Position numbers and translations under genes: made by a program. Shown one piece after another: positions 11,510-25,000 of a DNA stretch of 64,000 nt. This stretch comes from Neopestalotiopsis rosae (taxonomy: Eukaryota; Ascomycota; Sordariomycetes; Amphisphaeriales; Sporocadaceae), in contig JALGAS010000014.1 in the NCBI GenBank assembly GCA_023078685.1, forward strand, positions 62,001 through 126,000, given 5' to 3'. The notes under the pieces are model-generated. The model searched no databases. It was not told where the DNA came from and saw only the letters and a list, made by a program, of their open reading frames with translations. Each line of letters starts with the position of its first letter. Position 1 is the stretch's first letter.

Positions 11510-14500
11510 GCCGTTCTCCAGGAGTTTTAAGCTGCCCGCCTGCGTGGGCTTTGACATTCTGGTCGATTTCCCACCTTTCTGGGAACGTGCCGAACTGGTT
11601 TGTAGGCAAGTGACAGCTCGCTAATGTGCTGGTAATCAATAGCGGTAGATAGACTTTTCAGGTACCATCCGGTAGCCGATCCCGCAGTATGACCGGCACT
11701 GACAGCGGCGTCGAACTGAAAAATCAAGACACACTGCATGTGCTGGGCAAACCTTCTCTTGCAAATAATGGATTCTCCAGTCCTCTGGATTCCTTTGATT
11801 GGTCATGTGTGTTCGCTTTCGCTTTCCGGCTCGCAGTAGGGAGGAGACTGAGGAGGGCATAGGAATTCAACATCGGCCGAGTGAGAGTTCAGAGACCTTG
11901 GCCCAACAGACAGACAGAGAGATCACAGCGGGCACAATAAGCAGGCTGAGTGATTCGTATGTAGGTCCAGAGTTTAGTCGGGCTGTCGGTAGGTACCTGA
12001 TGATAAGCGGGCATATCGCATCACGTATTGTGCTGTTTCAGATTCTCCATACCCTGGTCACTCTATCGTCTGACCTTTTGATTGGCCTGGCATGATTCCG
12101 AGAGCACCCCTTCATGGCAGCGACGGGACCGGGAATCGTCACAATCCTGAGCTACCTGCACCTACCATCCCATATTTGTCCCTGGTCGTGATCGTCGTCT
12201 CCATGCATGGCGCACTCCAACAAAATGTATGCAGCAAGTATCATGGTACTGTAGTATGCAAGACCTACAGGCCACTACTGCCTGTCCATGATCACTGACT
12301 GGCAGAATGCTAAATGACTACAGTATTAGTATAATCAGCATATGGAATCAAGTTTCCTTTTTCTCAACATCTGCCAATCATGTTTGTCTTGTGCGGTACT
12401 TCACGTAGATGGCTCGTTCCTGGCATGGAACATTGCACGCGCGGTTGCTCTACCTTATACCAAGGGCTACTCGCCTGTTGGCTAGCAACGTCCCTTGGGT
12501 TCCGCTTTCAAATAAGGGGACCTGTCAATTGAAGAGCGTCAAAATTGATGCCGAGCTGTGCTCATTCGTCCGCCGCGGTATTCGTGACCCTCGTGTTCCT
12601 TGAATATTACACGACCTCGGCGTTTCAACGGGCACCTAATCCGGATTCACCAATTTATTCGCTTCATTGGCCAAGTGCCCGGGCATAAGTGACGTCTCTT
12701 CCGCCTGGAGTTGGAGAGATGTTGCACTGCATTATCAGGCGGGGACTAAGCAGGTCGAAGCAGAGCGGTACTCTGGCTGTGGATGAGTAGGCTTGATTTG
12801 GGATCCATATTCCGGCAACCCTTATAAATGATTGCCCTGGACGGCATCGCACATTCTGCACGTCTTCGAGAATGTTTTATACTGCCGAATCCAATCTAGT
12901 GCACCCAGACGATGTGACTTTGAGACCGCCCAAATGGGCATAATAGAATGTGCCTCGTCGTTTATGTGAAGCCGTGTGTCGCCTGGCGACTCCACTTCAG
13001 GTCAATGCTATTTGGAGTGAGCGCCGTGTAGAATCAAAAATAGCTCCCGCGTTCGGGCCATGAGTTAATTCCTGGAACGAGGAGACTAGACGACTCCGTG
13101 TATAGATGATCTTTGTCCGGGGGGCACTTTGTTGGAAAGTACTTGTTAAGAGCTGGGCTTTTGTTCGCATCTTGGGACTCTGTTGCGTCTGTCTGTGCGA
13201 ACTAGTATGTACGTAGATGCGATCGTGCTCAACTCTATGCAGTGATCCACAGGATCTGCTCCCGTTGGCGTAACTGTTTGGTGGGCGGCAAGGGAGGGAA
13301 TCTTGGGGGGCTTCGGTTTGGCCATGAACTGGTCTGCGCAATGCGCTACCACTCCAATACCGATCGGACAGTTCTTGGTTCACGGTACCAGGTAGTTTCG
13401 GATGACTAGCGTACCTACGGTAGTGATGAACGTGATGACTAGGGCCTCCAGTAGCTTGTCTTGTAGCATGGGACGTGATGTTGACAAGTAGCCCGTAGTA
13501 CTGTGTAGTAGTGGCAGTAACGGCACGTTCTTGCTGATACTCTGTTAGGTGGAAAAAGTGTCCAACACCGAATTTGCGCAGCCCGCTGATGTTGGAGAAG
13601 CTCTGGACGAGAGAGACAAGAGTGTCTGGTAGCTGAATAGGGCATACAAACTCATACCGACGGGCACATGGCGAGGGCGAATGCCGTGACATTGATCCAT
13701 GACATAGCCGGAGGAGTTCCAGGCCCCTAGTCGAGATCTCCCACTTTACTCTCTACAGTTGTGACAGAAGCCATTTACGGAGGATGCATGTCATCAGCTC
13801 TTGACGTGGCTTTTCATGCGTTCTTTGTAATCGGTCTCATGATTGTGTAGGAGAATGGCCCTCGAGACAGGCGCAGCACTGGACGAACAAACAGTCTTTG
13901 GTACCTGCAGCTGAGGGGAAGGGGCCATAGGACTGTCGGATATATGGATAGTGGACCTTGCCTTGTAAAACCTAGGGTAGGTCATAAGGTTATCAACCAC
14001 CATATAGGGTTTGTTTGCTTGCTCAATTGCATAGTGAATTGACAATATTGGGTGTATCCGAAGAGTATTGAAGTCCGGCGTAGACGTGGAAGAATCTTAC
14101 TGACATGTACAGTCGCAGCATGAATCTTTAATGATAGGGATTGTACTAGAGGAAAGTACTGCTTCACGAAGCAGGGGCATTTCTTCACAGGCACCAGCCA
14201 GCAACTGAATGTGGGAAGCGATTTCGATCACTGTGAACTGTGCTTCATGATCCTCAACCCCGTATCACGAATGCGGACAGTTAATCAATTTGACAGGTCA
14301 ATGTCATCGTCTGAGATGGCGATCCTCTCGAGTGTCTTTTTTCGCGTACAAATATGTACATGCACAAGATAAACGCGGAAGAAAACACAAAAATTTGTTT
14401 GCCTGCTTTACCTACAGTGACTGACTACTTTGATACAATTGTGTGTTGGCGACATATATCGGGAAAGAAAGAATAGATGTATCAATCCAAGGGGTTATGG

Positions 14501-16440
14501 TTGACTTGCCTTTCAGGTCTGTTATGACCTTTGTATAATAGAAAGGACACGCAGGTACGTACAATCTTCATTTATTGTCGTTCTGTCTTGTAGTAGGCTT
14601 CAACTACAGGCTACATGCATCGCAGATACATTCACTTTGTAGCTGTCAAGGTACGCGGAGGCACGTCAATGGGAACATGAACCGTGCTTCCAGTCTGGCC
14701 TACCGGACTTGCATACACCAGTTATAAAGATGACGGATCAGCTGTGTGGCCCCTCTCTTCTCCCCTGAATCGAGAAAGCATCGTGTTTCACCTTTTCCCC
14801 AAACTGCCGCTATTCTGTTCTAGTAGTCGGGTGTCACCGTACGTCCAAACGCCTCACTCCAGTCATTTAGGGTCTCTTGGTCTGTGACTGGTCAACGGCG
14901 CGAAATTCTTCTCGAGTACTGCTGGAGCTGCTGCGCCGAGCCCAGTTGGACGTCAGACCACCCCTCATCTAGACACTACAGAACATACTCTGCCCTAGGT
15001 ACTAGTTGTGGGCCAGGTACTGTACCTACACTACCTACCTGCCAGCTCCTCTCTGCTCCAATCCCCAATTCCCAGTCCCCTGAACCCCTGCCTCGCATCA
15101 CACCAGTTGCCAGTTTGCTACCTAGGCGCATATACGGTGTACATCTGCCTCGCTGGAGTGGTGCTTCAAGCCCCCTAGAATTGACCACCTTGGCTGGAAG
15201 AAAAAAAAATAAAAATAAAGAAAAATACCTTGACCTTACGTATGCGTACCTACCGACCTACAGTCCGGCTGCTACTGCTGTTTTTTTTGGTCCCCTTCCT
15301 TGCTACTGCTCCAGTTCTCGGTTCAAGGCTTTTTTTTTTCTCTTGAGGGGGGCCTGGTCGTGAGATCCAGCCAAGGACACATCTATCCACTACATCCACC
15401 AAATCCACCTTCTGGTCTCCCATTCCCATGATCCATTTCTATACGCACACATCTACCTCTCCAACCTTCTTCCCTTTTTTCTCTCTCTTCCCCGGTCCCT
15501 TTGATCTACCCTCGGTCTCTTCTCCAGGCCTTTTCAAATTCCAATTGCTCCGAACTGAATTGGACGCCACTTAATGCAGCCTGTATATTGATCCATCGGC
15601 TTGGTCTCTTATTATTTTTTCTTTTATTCTAGTCACGAAGCACGCCTCCCCCCCGAGCTGTTCGTCGTCCTCTCAGCTTTGGGAAATCTCTTCTTTCCAC
15701 TTGCTTGAGCCACTTCGTCTCGTTCCCCTATGGGCATAATCGAGTACCATCTAACGATATACTTGAGAGACTTTCCAGCAAGCCTGGGAGCAGACTGAGC
15801 TTAAAAGAGCCAATTGCCAAGACGAACGCCAATCGCCGCTATCATAGCCTCTTAGGCTGTGTCTTTGAACTTTCCGCTTCGCCCGCCCACGGAAGGTAAA
15901 AGGCAAAAGGCAGAGCGACAGACGCTTCGACCCCAAACAACCCTCCGCTTCTGTCATCTCACGACAGCCCGCGACGCTTCATTCGCACCCTGTTTTATTT
16001 TCTCTTCGAGACCAAACCCGCCCAACGGCTGACGAGTCCCGTGGACCGATCTCTCAAGACAGTGTCCTGACTGCCGTATCTTGTAATAAACCCATCTCTC
16101 CTTGGGATTACTACTTTCGATATTGTCACTCCTTTTGACCCTTCTCTCTGGCCCTTGACCGAACGACGTTTAATCTCAATCTCACAAGTCGATCGCATCG
16201 AGCGAGGCCTTTCGAGTACACGACAAGACAGACCCACATAGACGTCCTTGACATCGTATTGTCACCAAAAGCTCCAGCAGCATCCACGCACGCACGTACC
16301 CACGACTACCGACTGACGTCTTGTGCCCCAACCTGCTGCCAGACAGTGGCTAATATTCATCATCCCTCGACCAACATTCAGGAGCACCACCATCATATAA
16401 CGGCGGCATCTCTGAATGAAGGTCGGACGAATAATCGATA
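9058..16440. other. 7.4-kb stretch without a supported protein gene
   Basis: This is the longest gap in the window. It holds the Vps18 3' end, a GC-rich island at about 10020-10530 with overlapping frames on both strands, a run of 38 T at 11471-11508, a palindromic CRE-like TGACGTCA at 9707-9714, and from about 15350 onwards a strongly C/T-rich tract that is probably the promoter and long 5' leader of the PUF gene. Between 14990 and 15260 the words TACCTA/TAGGTA recur. A minus-strand frame of 231 residues at 12997-13692 has no recognisable motif. I saw no tRNA and no transposase, reverse transcriptase or integrase motif. Confidence 0.5.
11471..11508. repeat. Poly(T) tract, 38 bp
   Basis: An uninterrupted run of 38 T residues in non-coding DNA. 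Read on the minus strand it is poly(A), followed by AT-rich sequence. It could be a simple slippage tract or the 3' tail of an old retroposed sequence. No target-site duplication was seen. Confidence 0.95.
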
Positions 16441-19400
16441 ATGTCAAGTGCTAGATCAGAATATCTCAACTTGGGCCACCCAGCTACCAGCCAGGGTCGC
16501 TCAGCTTCACCCACCACCACCACCAACTCTGCTAGATCACAATCTCCCATCGAATCATCCGGCGCGTCGGCCGTCAGATCTCCATTCGGCATGTCTGGCA
16601 CACTTAACCCCACTGGCAGTAAGATGGCAGGAACCACGCGATCTGGAGCTGGTTCTCCTTCGCATGACTTGTCCGGGTCTGGCAGACTATTCTCCAAGAG
16701 GTAAGTTGAAAAAAGCAGCCTTTGTTATTCTCTACTTGTTATGCTTTCATCCCGCAATGTGTCACCAAACTAATTGCGTCTGTATAGAGCTCGAGAAATC
16801 CAGGCCCAGGAAGGCGTGCCTGGAATACCACTGAATCCTTGGGGCGGCCCACCTACCAGCGGGAACTCAACTCCGCTCCGCGAGAATATCCCAGAGTCGC
16901 CCACCGACGGGTTTCCTGACTTTGCTCAATTGCCGTCTGCAGACAGTGGGCCATCCGGTGGAAGGCGTGCTCGTGCTGGCACGGTTCCATCCCGGTTCCC
17001 TGGGGCTCCCGTTGGGAATGGGTTGCTGAGCATTCCCACTCTTCAGAATGCTCAGTCTTCGCGTGTCAGTCCCTCGCAAAGCCCCTTCAACAAGTCGCCT
17101 TCTCCTGGTCTGAGCGAGACCCCACCCGGCTCGCTCTTGTCACGGTTGCGAGCTGGGTCTATGCCGCAGCGAAGCCCGTATAACAATATTCCCGGCACAA
17201 GCTCTCCCTTCGGACCAACGCTCTTCAGCGGCAGCTGGAATCCCTCGTCGAGTCGCGAGCGTGGAAACACTCTCGCCAGCATTGCAAGTGTTGGATCGAC
17301 CAATGGCCCCAGCTCTCCCGCGCAGTCTGCTTTCTCCAAAGAGGGAAATGGCGACGATCCTGTGCACATGAGGACACTCGACTACCTGGGACTTGCTGAG
17401 ACCCCCCAGCCAGCTCGTGCGCAGCTGTCCTCTGGCGGATACTTGCCTGGTTTGGCGGACTTCACTAAGCAAGCCAACCGCTTCCGTTCGTACTCGGTCA
17501 ACAACAAGGACAAGTACGCTGATGATGAGGGCGACGACGAGTATGAAGATTTGGCGGAGATTCAATATGCCCAACTTCAAGATCAGCTAGCTGCCACCCA
17601 AGCTGCCATCTATAACCACAGTATAGCTGTGCAGAACTTCCGAGACCTGGCTTCCCAGTCTATTCGTCCGAGAGCCAGAACCGTCGGTGGCTTGGATTTG
17701 ACCGCAGCTGGTTCCCGAGGCCTTCGGAACTTCTATCACACCCCTTCACGCTTGGACAGTTCCATCACAGCTACAGAGATTCGTTTGCCCGATGAGAAAG
17801 ACTTTGAGGATCTGCCACAGGCTGTTGCTGGTATGAACCTCGGCCGATCGAACAGTCGCAACAACGGCTTGCTTTCTGCAGAGGAGGGACTTGAGGGACC
17901 TACAAGTGCCTTGTGGCTCGGCAGCATCCCTACCTCGACTACGACCTCGACTCTGACGGAGATGTTCAAGCAATACGGCCCTATCTCTTCGGTCAGGGTA
18001 CTGACGCACAAGAATTGCGGTTTCGTTAACTATGAGCGCATTGACAGTGCAGTCTCCGCCAAGACGGCCATGAATGGCAAGGAGATCTTCCCTGGTGCCG
18101 GTCCGGTGCGCATTAACTTTGCAAAGCCACCTTCGGCCTCCAACACTCCAGGTCATGATGGCGTATTCCCGTCCCCGAGCCCTGACCCCTTTGCCAAGGG
18201 AGGCGACAATGCAGGCTCCAACCCGGCTACGGCCACGACCGATGGAGCCGCGGCGGCATCTCCGACGAACGCGGCCCCCGTGATTCCTCCCTTGCACGAG
18301 ATGACCGCAGATATTTTGCAGATTGTCAAGTCGCTTGGCGCTACTGACGAGGACACTTACAACATCTCCCTTAGCTTGAATGAGGCTGTTGGCTTCACCA
18401 ACTTTGCTGATGAGATTCCTCCAGTTAAAGAGCCCACTCACACGCGCGTGCATGACGCACCCAAGCTCCGAGACATTCGCAAGCGCATTGACAACCAGAG
18501 TCTGTCTCAGCCAGAGATCGAGAACATTGCTGTTGACATGCTTCCCGAGATCGCCGAGTTGGCTTCAGACTACCTGGGTAATACTGTTGTTCAGAAGCTT
18601 TTTGAGCACTGTTCGGATTCTATTCGCGATGCAATGCTCACTGAGATTGCGCCTCATTTGGCAGAGATTGGCGTACACAAGAACGGCACCTGGGCTGCGC
18701 AGAAGATCATCGACGTATGCAAGACACCTGATCAGATGAACCTTATCGTTCGGCACCTCAGACCTTACACTGTTCCTCTGTTCTTGGACCAGTACGGCAA
18801 CTATGTCCTTCAGGGTTGCTTGAAATTCGGCACTCCGTTCAACAATTTCATCTTTGAGACTATGTTGAGCAAGATGTGGGATATTGGTCAGGGCAGATAC
18901 GGTGCCAGAGCTATGAGAGCCTGTCTCGAGAGCCACCATGCCAGCAAGGATCAGCAGCGTATGTTGGCCGGTGCCATTGCTTTGAACAGCGTCCAGCTCG
19001 CCACCAATGCCAACGGCGCCTTGTTGCTGACCTGGTTCCTCGATACCTGTACCTTCCCCCAGCGTCGAAGTGTGCTGGCACCTCAGCTTGTGCCATACCT
19101 GGTACACCTGTGTACGCACAAGGTTGCCTACCTAACTGTTCTCAAGGTGATCAACCAGAAAGCTGAAGCCGATGCTCGTGACACAATCCTCAAGGCCTTG
19201 TTCTTCACTCCCAAGGACCATATCCTCGAGGCAATCCTGAGTGATCATGCATGCGGCGCAACTCTAATCTTCAAGGTGCTCACAACACCCTTCTTCGACG
19301 AGAGCATTCGGAGCCAAGTCGTGGAGAATATCAAGAACGTGCTGGTCCGTATCAAGGCCCAACCCAATCAAGGATACAAACGACTCATGGATGAGGTTGG

Positions 19401-20084
19401 TCTTTCGACCCGCAACGGCGGAGGCTCGCGCGATCACTCCATTAGCGCGACAGAGCGCCAACGTCCTGCCTCGAGGCAGACACAAGCACATGCACAGGCA
19501 AACGCTGCTGCCATTCAGCAAAATGCGCAGTACGGCAGTCAGTACATGAACCCTCTCGGCCAGAGCAACACTGCCGGAGGCTATGACATGGGATTCGGTG
19601 CCCCGAGAAGCGAGGCTGGCGAATCTACCATGCCTCCCTTCCCGCAGTACGGGCAGCAGAATGGAATGTACAACTCTAGCCCCGCCATGCTTCCGGGCAT
19701 GCCGCCAATGCAGTACCAACACAACATGCTGCAACGTGGCAACCCTCCCATGAACAACTTTTTCCCATCCATGCAAGCAAATAATTTCAATGGATACAAC
19801 GCCCCAGCGCCGCCAATGGATCAGTACCGCGGCCAGAACATGGTCAACAGCAGCCCTGTCCAACCTTCTGGAGCTCCGGCAGGCTATGGCCCTCCTGGGT
19901 TTAATGTGCCCATGGGAATGAGTGGTTACGGCTACGGCGGTATGCAGCAGAACATGCCCTACATGCAGGAGCAGCAGCCCATCAACAACGCACGGCGTGG
20001 ACGGGTAGGTCAACCCTCCCACCGAGGCCGGAAGTCGCCTCGGCCATAGGGTGTCCTCAGCTAACCATGATGATGCAGAGATGA
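16441..20084 (+). CDS. jsn1: Jsn1/Puf1-type RNA-binding protein (RRM plus Pumilio repeats)
   Basis: Model: exons 16441-16700, 16788-20004, 20079-20084; 1160 residues. The N-terminal ~450 residues are Ser/Pro-rich and disordered. An RRM follows at about 462-535 (LWLGSIPTSTT as RNP2, NCGFVNYE as RNP1). Pumilio repeats span about 657-950; repeat helices show NTVVQKLFE, NGTWAAQKI, YGNYVLQG and YGARAMRA. The tail is rich in Q, N, M, P and G. RRM plus PUF is the Jsn1/Puf2 arrangement; in yeast these proteins bind mRNAs for membrane-associated and mitochondrial proteins. The final 74-nt intron (GTAGGT donor, GCTAAC branch at 20060-20065, CAG acceptor) leaves a last exon of one Arg codon and TGA, ending RRGRR. 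If it is not removed, the frame runs to TAG at 20047-20049 and adds 14 other residues (1173 in total). Confidence 0.9.
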
Positions 20085-22029
20085 TTCTCCCCATTCTCTT
20101 TGGCATGATTCTGGGTAGACAAAAGCATATTTCCATGTGCCTCTCTGGCGTGATCAACTGGTTGATTACAAAGTTTGACACCTCGGTCAAGGAGTTGTTC
20201 ATTTTTATATTTCTTTCTGGGTCTGGCCAAGATCGGCAACTCCATCTGGTGGGGTGCCCGTCACGGCACACTTATTTCGATACTTGCCAGACACGAGAAG
20301 AGCGATTTCAATCAGGCGGTGGCTTCTACTCGATTAAACCTCGATCGGCGTCATGATGGTTTCTATGCATTTGGATTATTTTATGTGATACAGTCATCAC
20401 AATGGCGACGTCCCTCTCGGGCGCAGTGGAACTGGTGATGTAAGAGTGCGAGGCCAACACCCCAAGTGGTTGTACCACCGCACAAGAGCCGAACCAGTAG
20501 CTGGAATTCGCGATGTGCTGTTGGGCTCAAAGAGGCAATACGAAAGTGTTTTTAAAGTAGAAGGACATTGATGACGGTCCGAACATGAGCCAGCGAGACA
20601 AGCTTGGAGGGCAGTCTCGTGGTCACGTACAGCATAGGTCGAGTGTATGTTTTATTGCAAATCAATGATGAGTGTTACGAAGCATTATTTTCTAGATCAA
20701 GATGAGTGATTCCGCCGAACTAGGACATGCAATGTGTATCGTGAGGATACTATAGAAAGGCTTTTGTCCTGCCAAATGTGACAATTACTTTTCTGAGATA
20801 TTGGTTTTCAGGTAAAGATATACAGGCGCCCTCTCTGCTGGCCGCAATCGGTCATGGCCATCCTTGCTGGAGAAATGGTGTGGGCGAAAGACGGTATTGG
20901 GAGTAAACTGAACCACATGAAGAACAAAGCCAGCAGGGTGGACGATGGCAAATGGCTCAATTGGTTGTTGTGGGCTGGTAGTAGGCATGATCCGATGATG
21001 GGGCCCCGTCCATTGCCTACCTAGTGAAGAAAAACTACGTGGTGGACGAAAAGAATGCAGATGGTTGGGAGAAAATGGACCGACGGGCTCGGGGCTGTTG
21101 AGCAAAATGCCTCTCTGTTCGGGGTCAACCGTGCCTGAACAAGACGGGACCCATTTTTGTAAGGTCTAAATAGGCAACGGCTTCGAAAAAAAAGTCGAAT
21201 ACGGATCGAGATGTTGGTTGTTAGCTCAAAGGACGTGCTTGAATTAAAATGCCCTTTGGCGATAATCACAAACAAATTAATGGGGGATAATATCACGATA
21301 CACAGAACGAGGCAGGCTAAACTTGCAGGTATTGTCGTTTGTATGAATATATTGATATTCTTTACGAATCCTATTTACTTTCCACTCCGTATGCTGCGAA
21401 GCATAGTTTCAAGAGGGCTCGAGGTTCATCCCCTTGTAAGAGCTATGGTTGGGGACACCTGTTTCCTTTTTCTCCATCCGTCCATATACCTGGTACTTCA
21501 TGTTTGGGCTCTCCAATTCGTCTTTCCCTTGTGTGGACTGTAAGGGATGTATGTAGAGCAAACAACAAAAACAACCAGATGAAAAAGCAACTGCACACCA
21601 GACCGAGCGCTGATGGATATCGACCTGAAGAAATTATGTCTAGAGAATCGCACGTTGCCAGCTGATCGTACGCCAAAGAATCCCAAGGGGGAAGAAAGTC
21701 GGAAGACCAAGATACAGACTTGATCATCCTACAGTTACAGGGCAATAATGGTATTGTCGAGGTGGGTGAGCTCTTTTTAGAGAAAGCTCAAGATCCATAA
21801 ATGTTTTTTTTGTTTCTCTGCCTCGCGGCTAGCAGCAAGTCAGTGGGTAGAGTGCTGCTGCTTTGATCAAAGCTGAATTCCAGTAAGAGCATCGGGATTC
21901 GTGTCAAGTTTGCATTGTTCTTGATTTTCTGCAACGTCGCTTCAGGTGTACATTGCTTCTTGAAAGATGAGTCGCAACGACCTGTACGACACGGTTGTGC
22001 AGTGAAAGCGAAGAGAAGAATAATGATAC
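20085..22029. other. Intergenic between the converging PUF and Rco1 genes
   Basis: About 1.9 kb lying downstream of both neighbours, so mostly 3' untranslated and spacer DNA. Small frames at 20051-20438 and 21211-21745 are overlapping and featureless. Nothing else is supported. Confidence 0.5.
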
Positions 22030-25000
22030 CTAGTCCATCTGCATGGACGTGTCGTCTTCTAGCTGACTGCTTTGAGGTGTGGCCTCTGAAGTGATGGCAG
22101 CTTTGGCAAGCAGTTTCTGGACATTGGCCGTCATCTGCTCTAATTGTGCAAGCACAACTTTAAGCGAGTTTTCGTCATTCTGAGCCAAATCACCACCTTT
22201 AATGGAAGTGGCACTGCCTGCGGCAATCAGTGACACAACAGCTGGCGGAGCTTGGGACTAGAGTGATGGGTTATGTTTGTTAGCATGGCTCTCGCTCGAC
22301 AGAAAGATGGAAAGACCGCTCCTCTATTGCCGCAATAAAACGGCAGTGCCACCAAGATTGGGTCAGGAAGGATGCAAAAGGGGAATATGAGATACTCACA
22401 ACCAAGGTATTAACGAGCTGGGACACGCCGCCGGTGTTATCATGGAGCCGAGACAGGATGAGAGCTGCTTCTTGTTGCTCGACACTACGCGAGGGGATGG
22501 GTAAAGCGGGGTTGGGGGAGCGGGACTCTGGGGTTGCTGCTGCTGCTGCTGAAAGGCGCTGCCGCTTCTTTGGATGCTCCTTGGCTCGGTTTTCATGCAC
22601 ACTGTGACAAGATTAGCGTCTTAGCGAAATTGGCCCGACGTTTCCATCCACCGGGCCAGCCAGCCAGCCAGCCAGCCAGCCGGCCATCCCATCCATTCAT
22701 GGACAGCGATTAGCACTCACCGAGACAGAAAGTCCAGCTTGATGCCTCTCTCGGGCAGTCTGTATACGCGTCCAAAGTCTCTACGAGTTGCCGTCCAAGT
22801 GTCTTCGGCATCGTCATCGTCCTCATCAACTTCGATCCAACCATTGTTCCGCATGCCTCTACTGTACGCTTGCTCAATGACGGGGGCGTTTTTGAGCTTT
22901 CGGAATTTGTGTGCTGGACCGAGGGATGTCATGAATGCATCCTCCATATGGCAGGGGCAGCGCCAGTTGCGTAGGACCGGGGGCACTGTCAGAGGGGGGT
23001 CCAGACACTCCAAATGCCAATTAAGGCCGCAGACCGAGCAAGGAATGATGGGCCTATTGTTGGTGGCACCTTGGTGACATTGATGGCATAGCACAGCACC
23101 ACCCTCTGCAGAACGAATTCGATACCAGTCAAAATCTTCTACAACGCCCTTCTTGCTAGGTCTAGAGAAGCGTTGGTCTCGAGTCAGCTGACAAGTTGCG
23201 CACTAGTGTATTGAGTGGGATGAATGACGAGAAAATAGACTCACTTGGGCTTGGTACTGGTGACCTCTTCGTATTCGCCATCTGGGCCGGTCTTGACGCC
23301 CTCGAAACACTCTCGAATATCCAGAGGCAGCCGGAAAGATATGGGATTTTTTCTGTCCAATGCGTCGAGCAGTGTTCCGAAAGCGCCACGGTGGCCCGTC
23401 AGCTTCTCTGGGAAGTACTTGCGAGTGCATTCATGACAGTACCATTCGTCCGGCATGAGATTCTCGTCGATGGGAGGATCGATGCACAGGAAATGGAAAG
23501 AATAATTGCATCCATCGCAACAAACCAGTTCACCACTACCACCGCATGTGAAGCATGAATCATCGTTCTCATCCTAGTGGATCCGGGTCAGCATCAAGAA
23601 ACTTGGGACGTATGTAGTAGGCTTCTGCCTCAAAGGCCGGCAAAAGCGGGAACAGCGGGTGTCGCCACTGGGTACAACTGTTCGCAATCGTGCACGACCA
23701 AGTGTTTCACCACCATGCCTCAACATTATCCCATCTCCCACAGCCGGCAACACGAGCATGTCGGTCCATTTGCTCGAGTCGCCCAAGCCCCAGGCGATAC
23801 ATTCTGTTTTTCTCCTCTCAAGACAAATCAAGTGATCAGGTGGAATAGCCTTACCTTGTCATGCTGAGGACCTCCAAACACGGGACTCGGCCGCGAACTG
23901 CCACGAGGAATTCCCGCTGCGCCTCCCTTCTTCTTCATGGGCCTAGATAGCAAGAAAATAATTAGCAAGTTGCACACAAGTAGACGAGAGCAATTTTGTG
24001 GCTTGAAAGATCATGACGAGTAAGAAATGCATCCCTCATGGCACAATCACACCTAAATGCACAGCCGCGAAACCTTCTGCTGCTGTGGGTGGTGCCCACA
24101 TTGGGCCTTGCACCAATTGAGTCCGGCCAGCAGCCTCAACAAAAACAGAATGATCGCTATGGGCCCAAGAGCGTCCTAAAACTATAACAAGCCCAAACGT
24201 CATGCAGAAATGTGCAAATTGGGAGTGAACTTACGAAGTCTTGACGCGCAATCCTCCTCTCGGCTTCTTTGCAGGGCGCGGGTTCGATGGCGTTGCCGCT
24301 CTGGAACTGCGCGCCGATGAAGGGGGCTCGAGGTCAGGCCGGAGAGCGGTGGTAGGCGAGGTAGCCTCATCCACGCCTTCATTGTGTCTCTTCTTTGCCC
24401 GAGCCGCTCGCAGAGACAAAGGCGGAGCTGGAGTCCTAACAGAACGCGACCTGGCAGCAGGCAGCGGCGTCGGCAGCTCCTCCTCGCCACGCGGCTCCGA
24501 CAGCAGCGGAATGCGCGTAAAGCTGTCTGCCACGATGTTCTTTGTGAGCTCACTCGTCTGCTGTCTTGCGTTCACCTTGTCTTCAATGAGATTTTTCTCA
24601 AGGACAAGACGAGCATCATCAATCTCAACCGTCTTGATAATAGCCTTATTGAGCTTGACCGACGGCTTGGTAATGCGCTTTTGTTGAGATTTGCCGTTGA
24701 CCGCGATGGCGGTGGGCATGTCCGGGTTCTGTTTGGACGAACGATGTTGGGTGGGGTCCGAAGAGGAATCAAGTTCGGGGGACTGGTTCTTCTTTTTGGA
24801 CGCGGGTTTCTTCTGCCGGCCGTTGATTGGCTGGGCCGCCTTGGTCGGGGCTGGGGCATCATTTGGCTCGGCAGTGCTAGGGCGCGAGATTATGCCCAGC
24901 TCCTCATCCACCTGATCCATAAATTCATCGTAATCAGTCAGCGCGTCGTCTGGGACACTCGAGAGAGACGAGTCGCTACTAACAGACTGAGATCTCTGCC

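Noticed and set aside
11400..11639. Minus-strand frame with a long lysine run
   Set aside because: The lysines come from the poly(T) tract read in reverse. It is not a protein feature.
12997..13692. 231-codon minus-strand frame in the gene-free block
   Set aside because: No domain, no compositional sign of a real protein, no splice partners and overlapping frames. It may be chance, so it is not listed as a gene.
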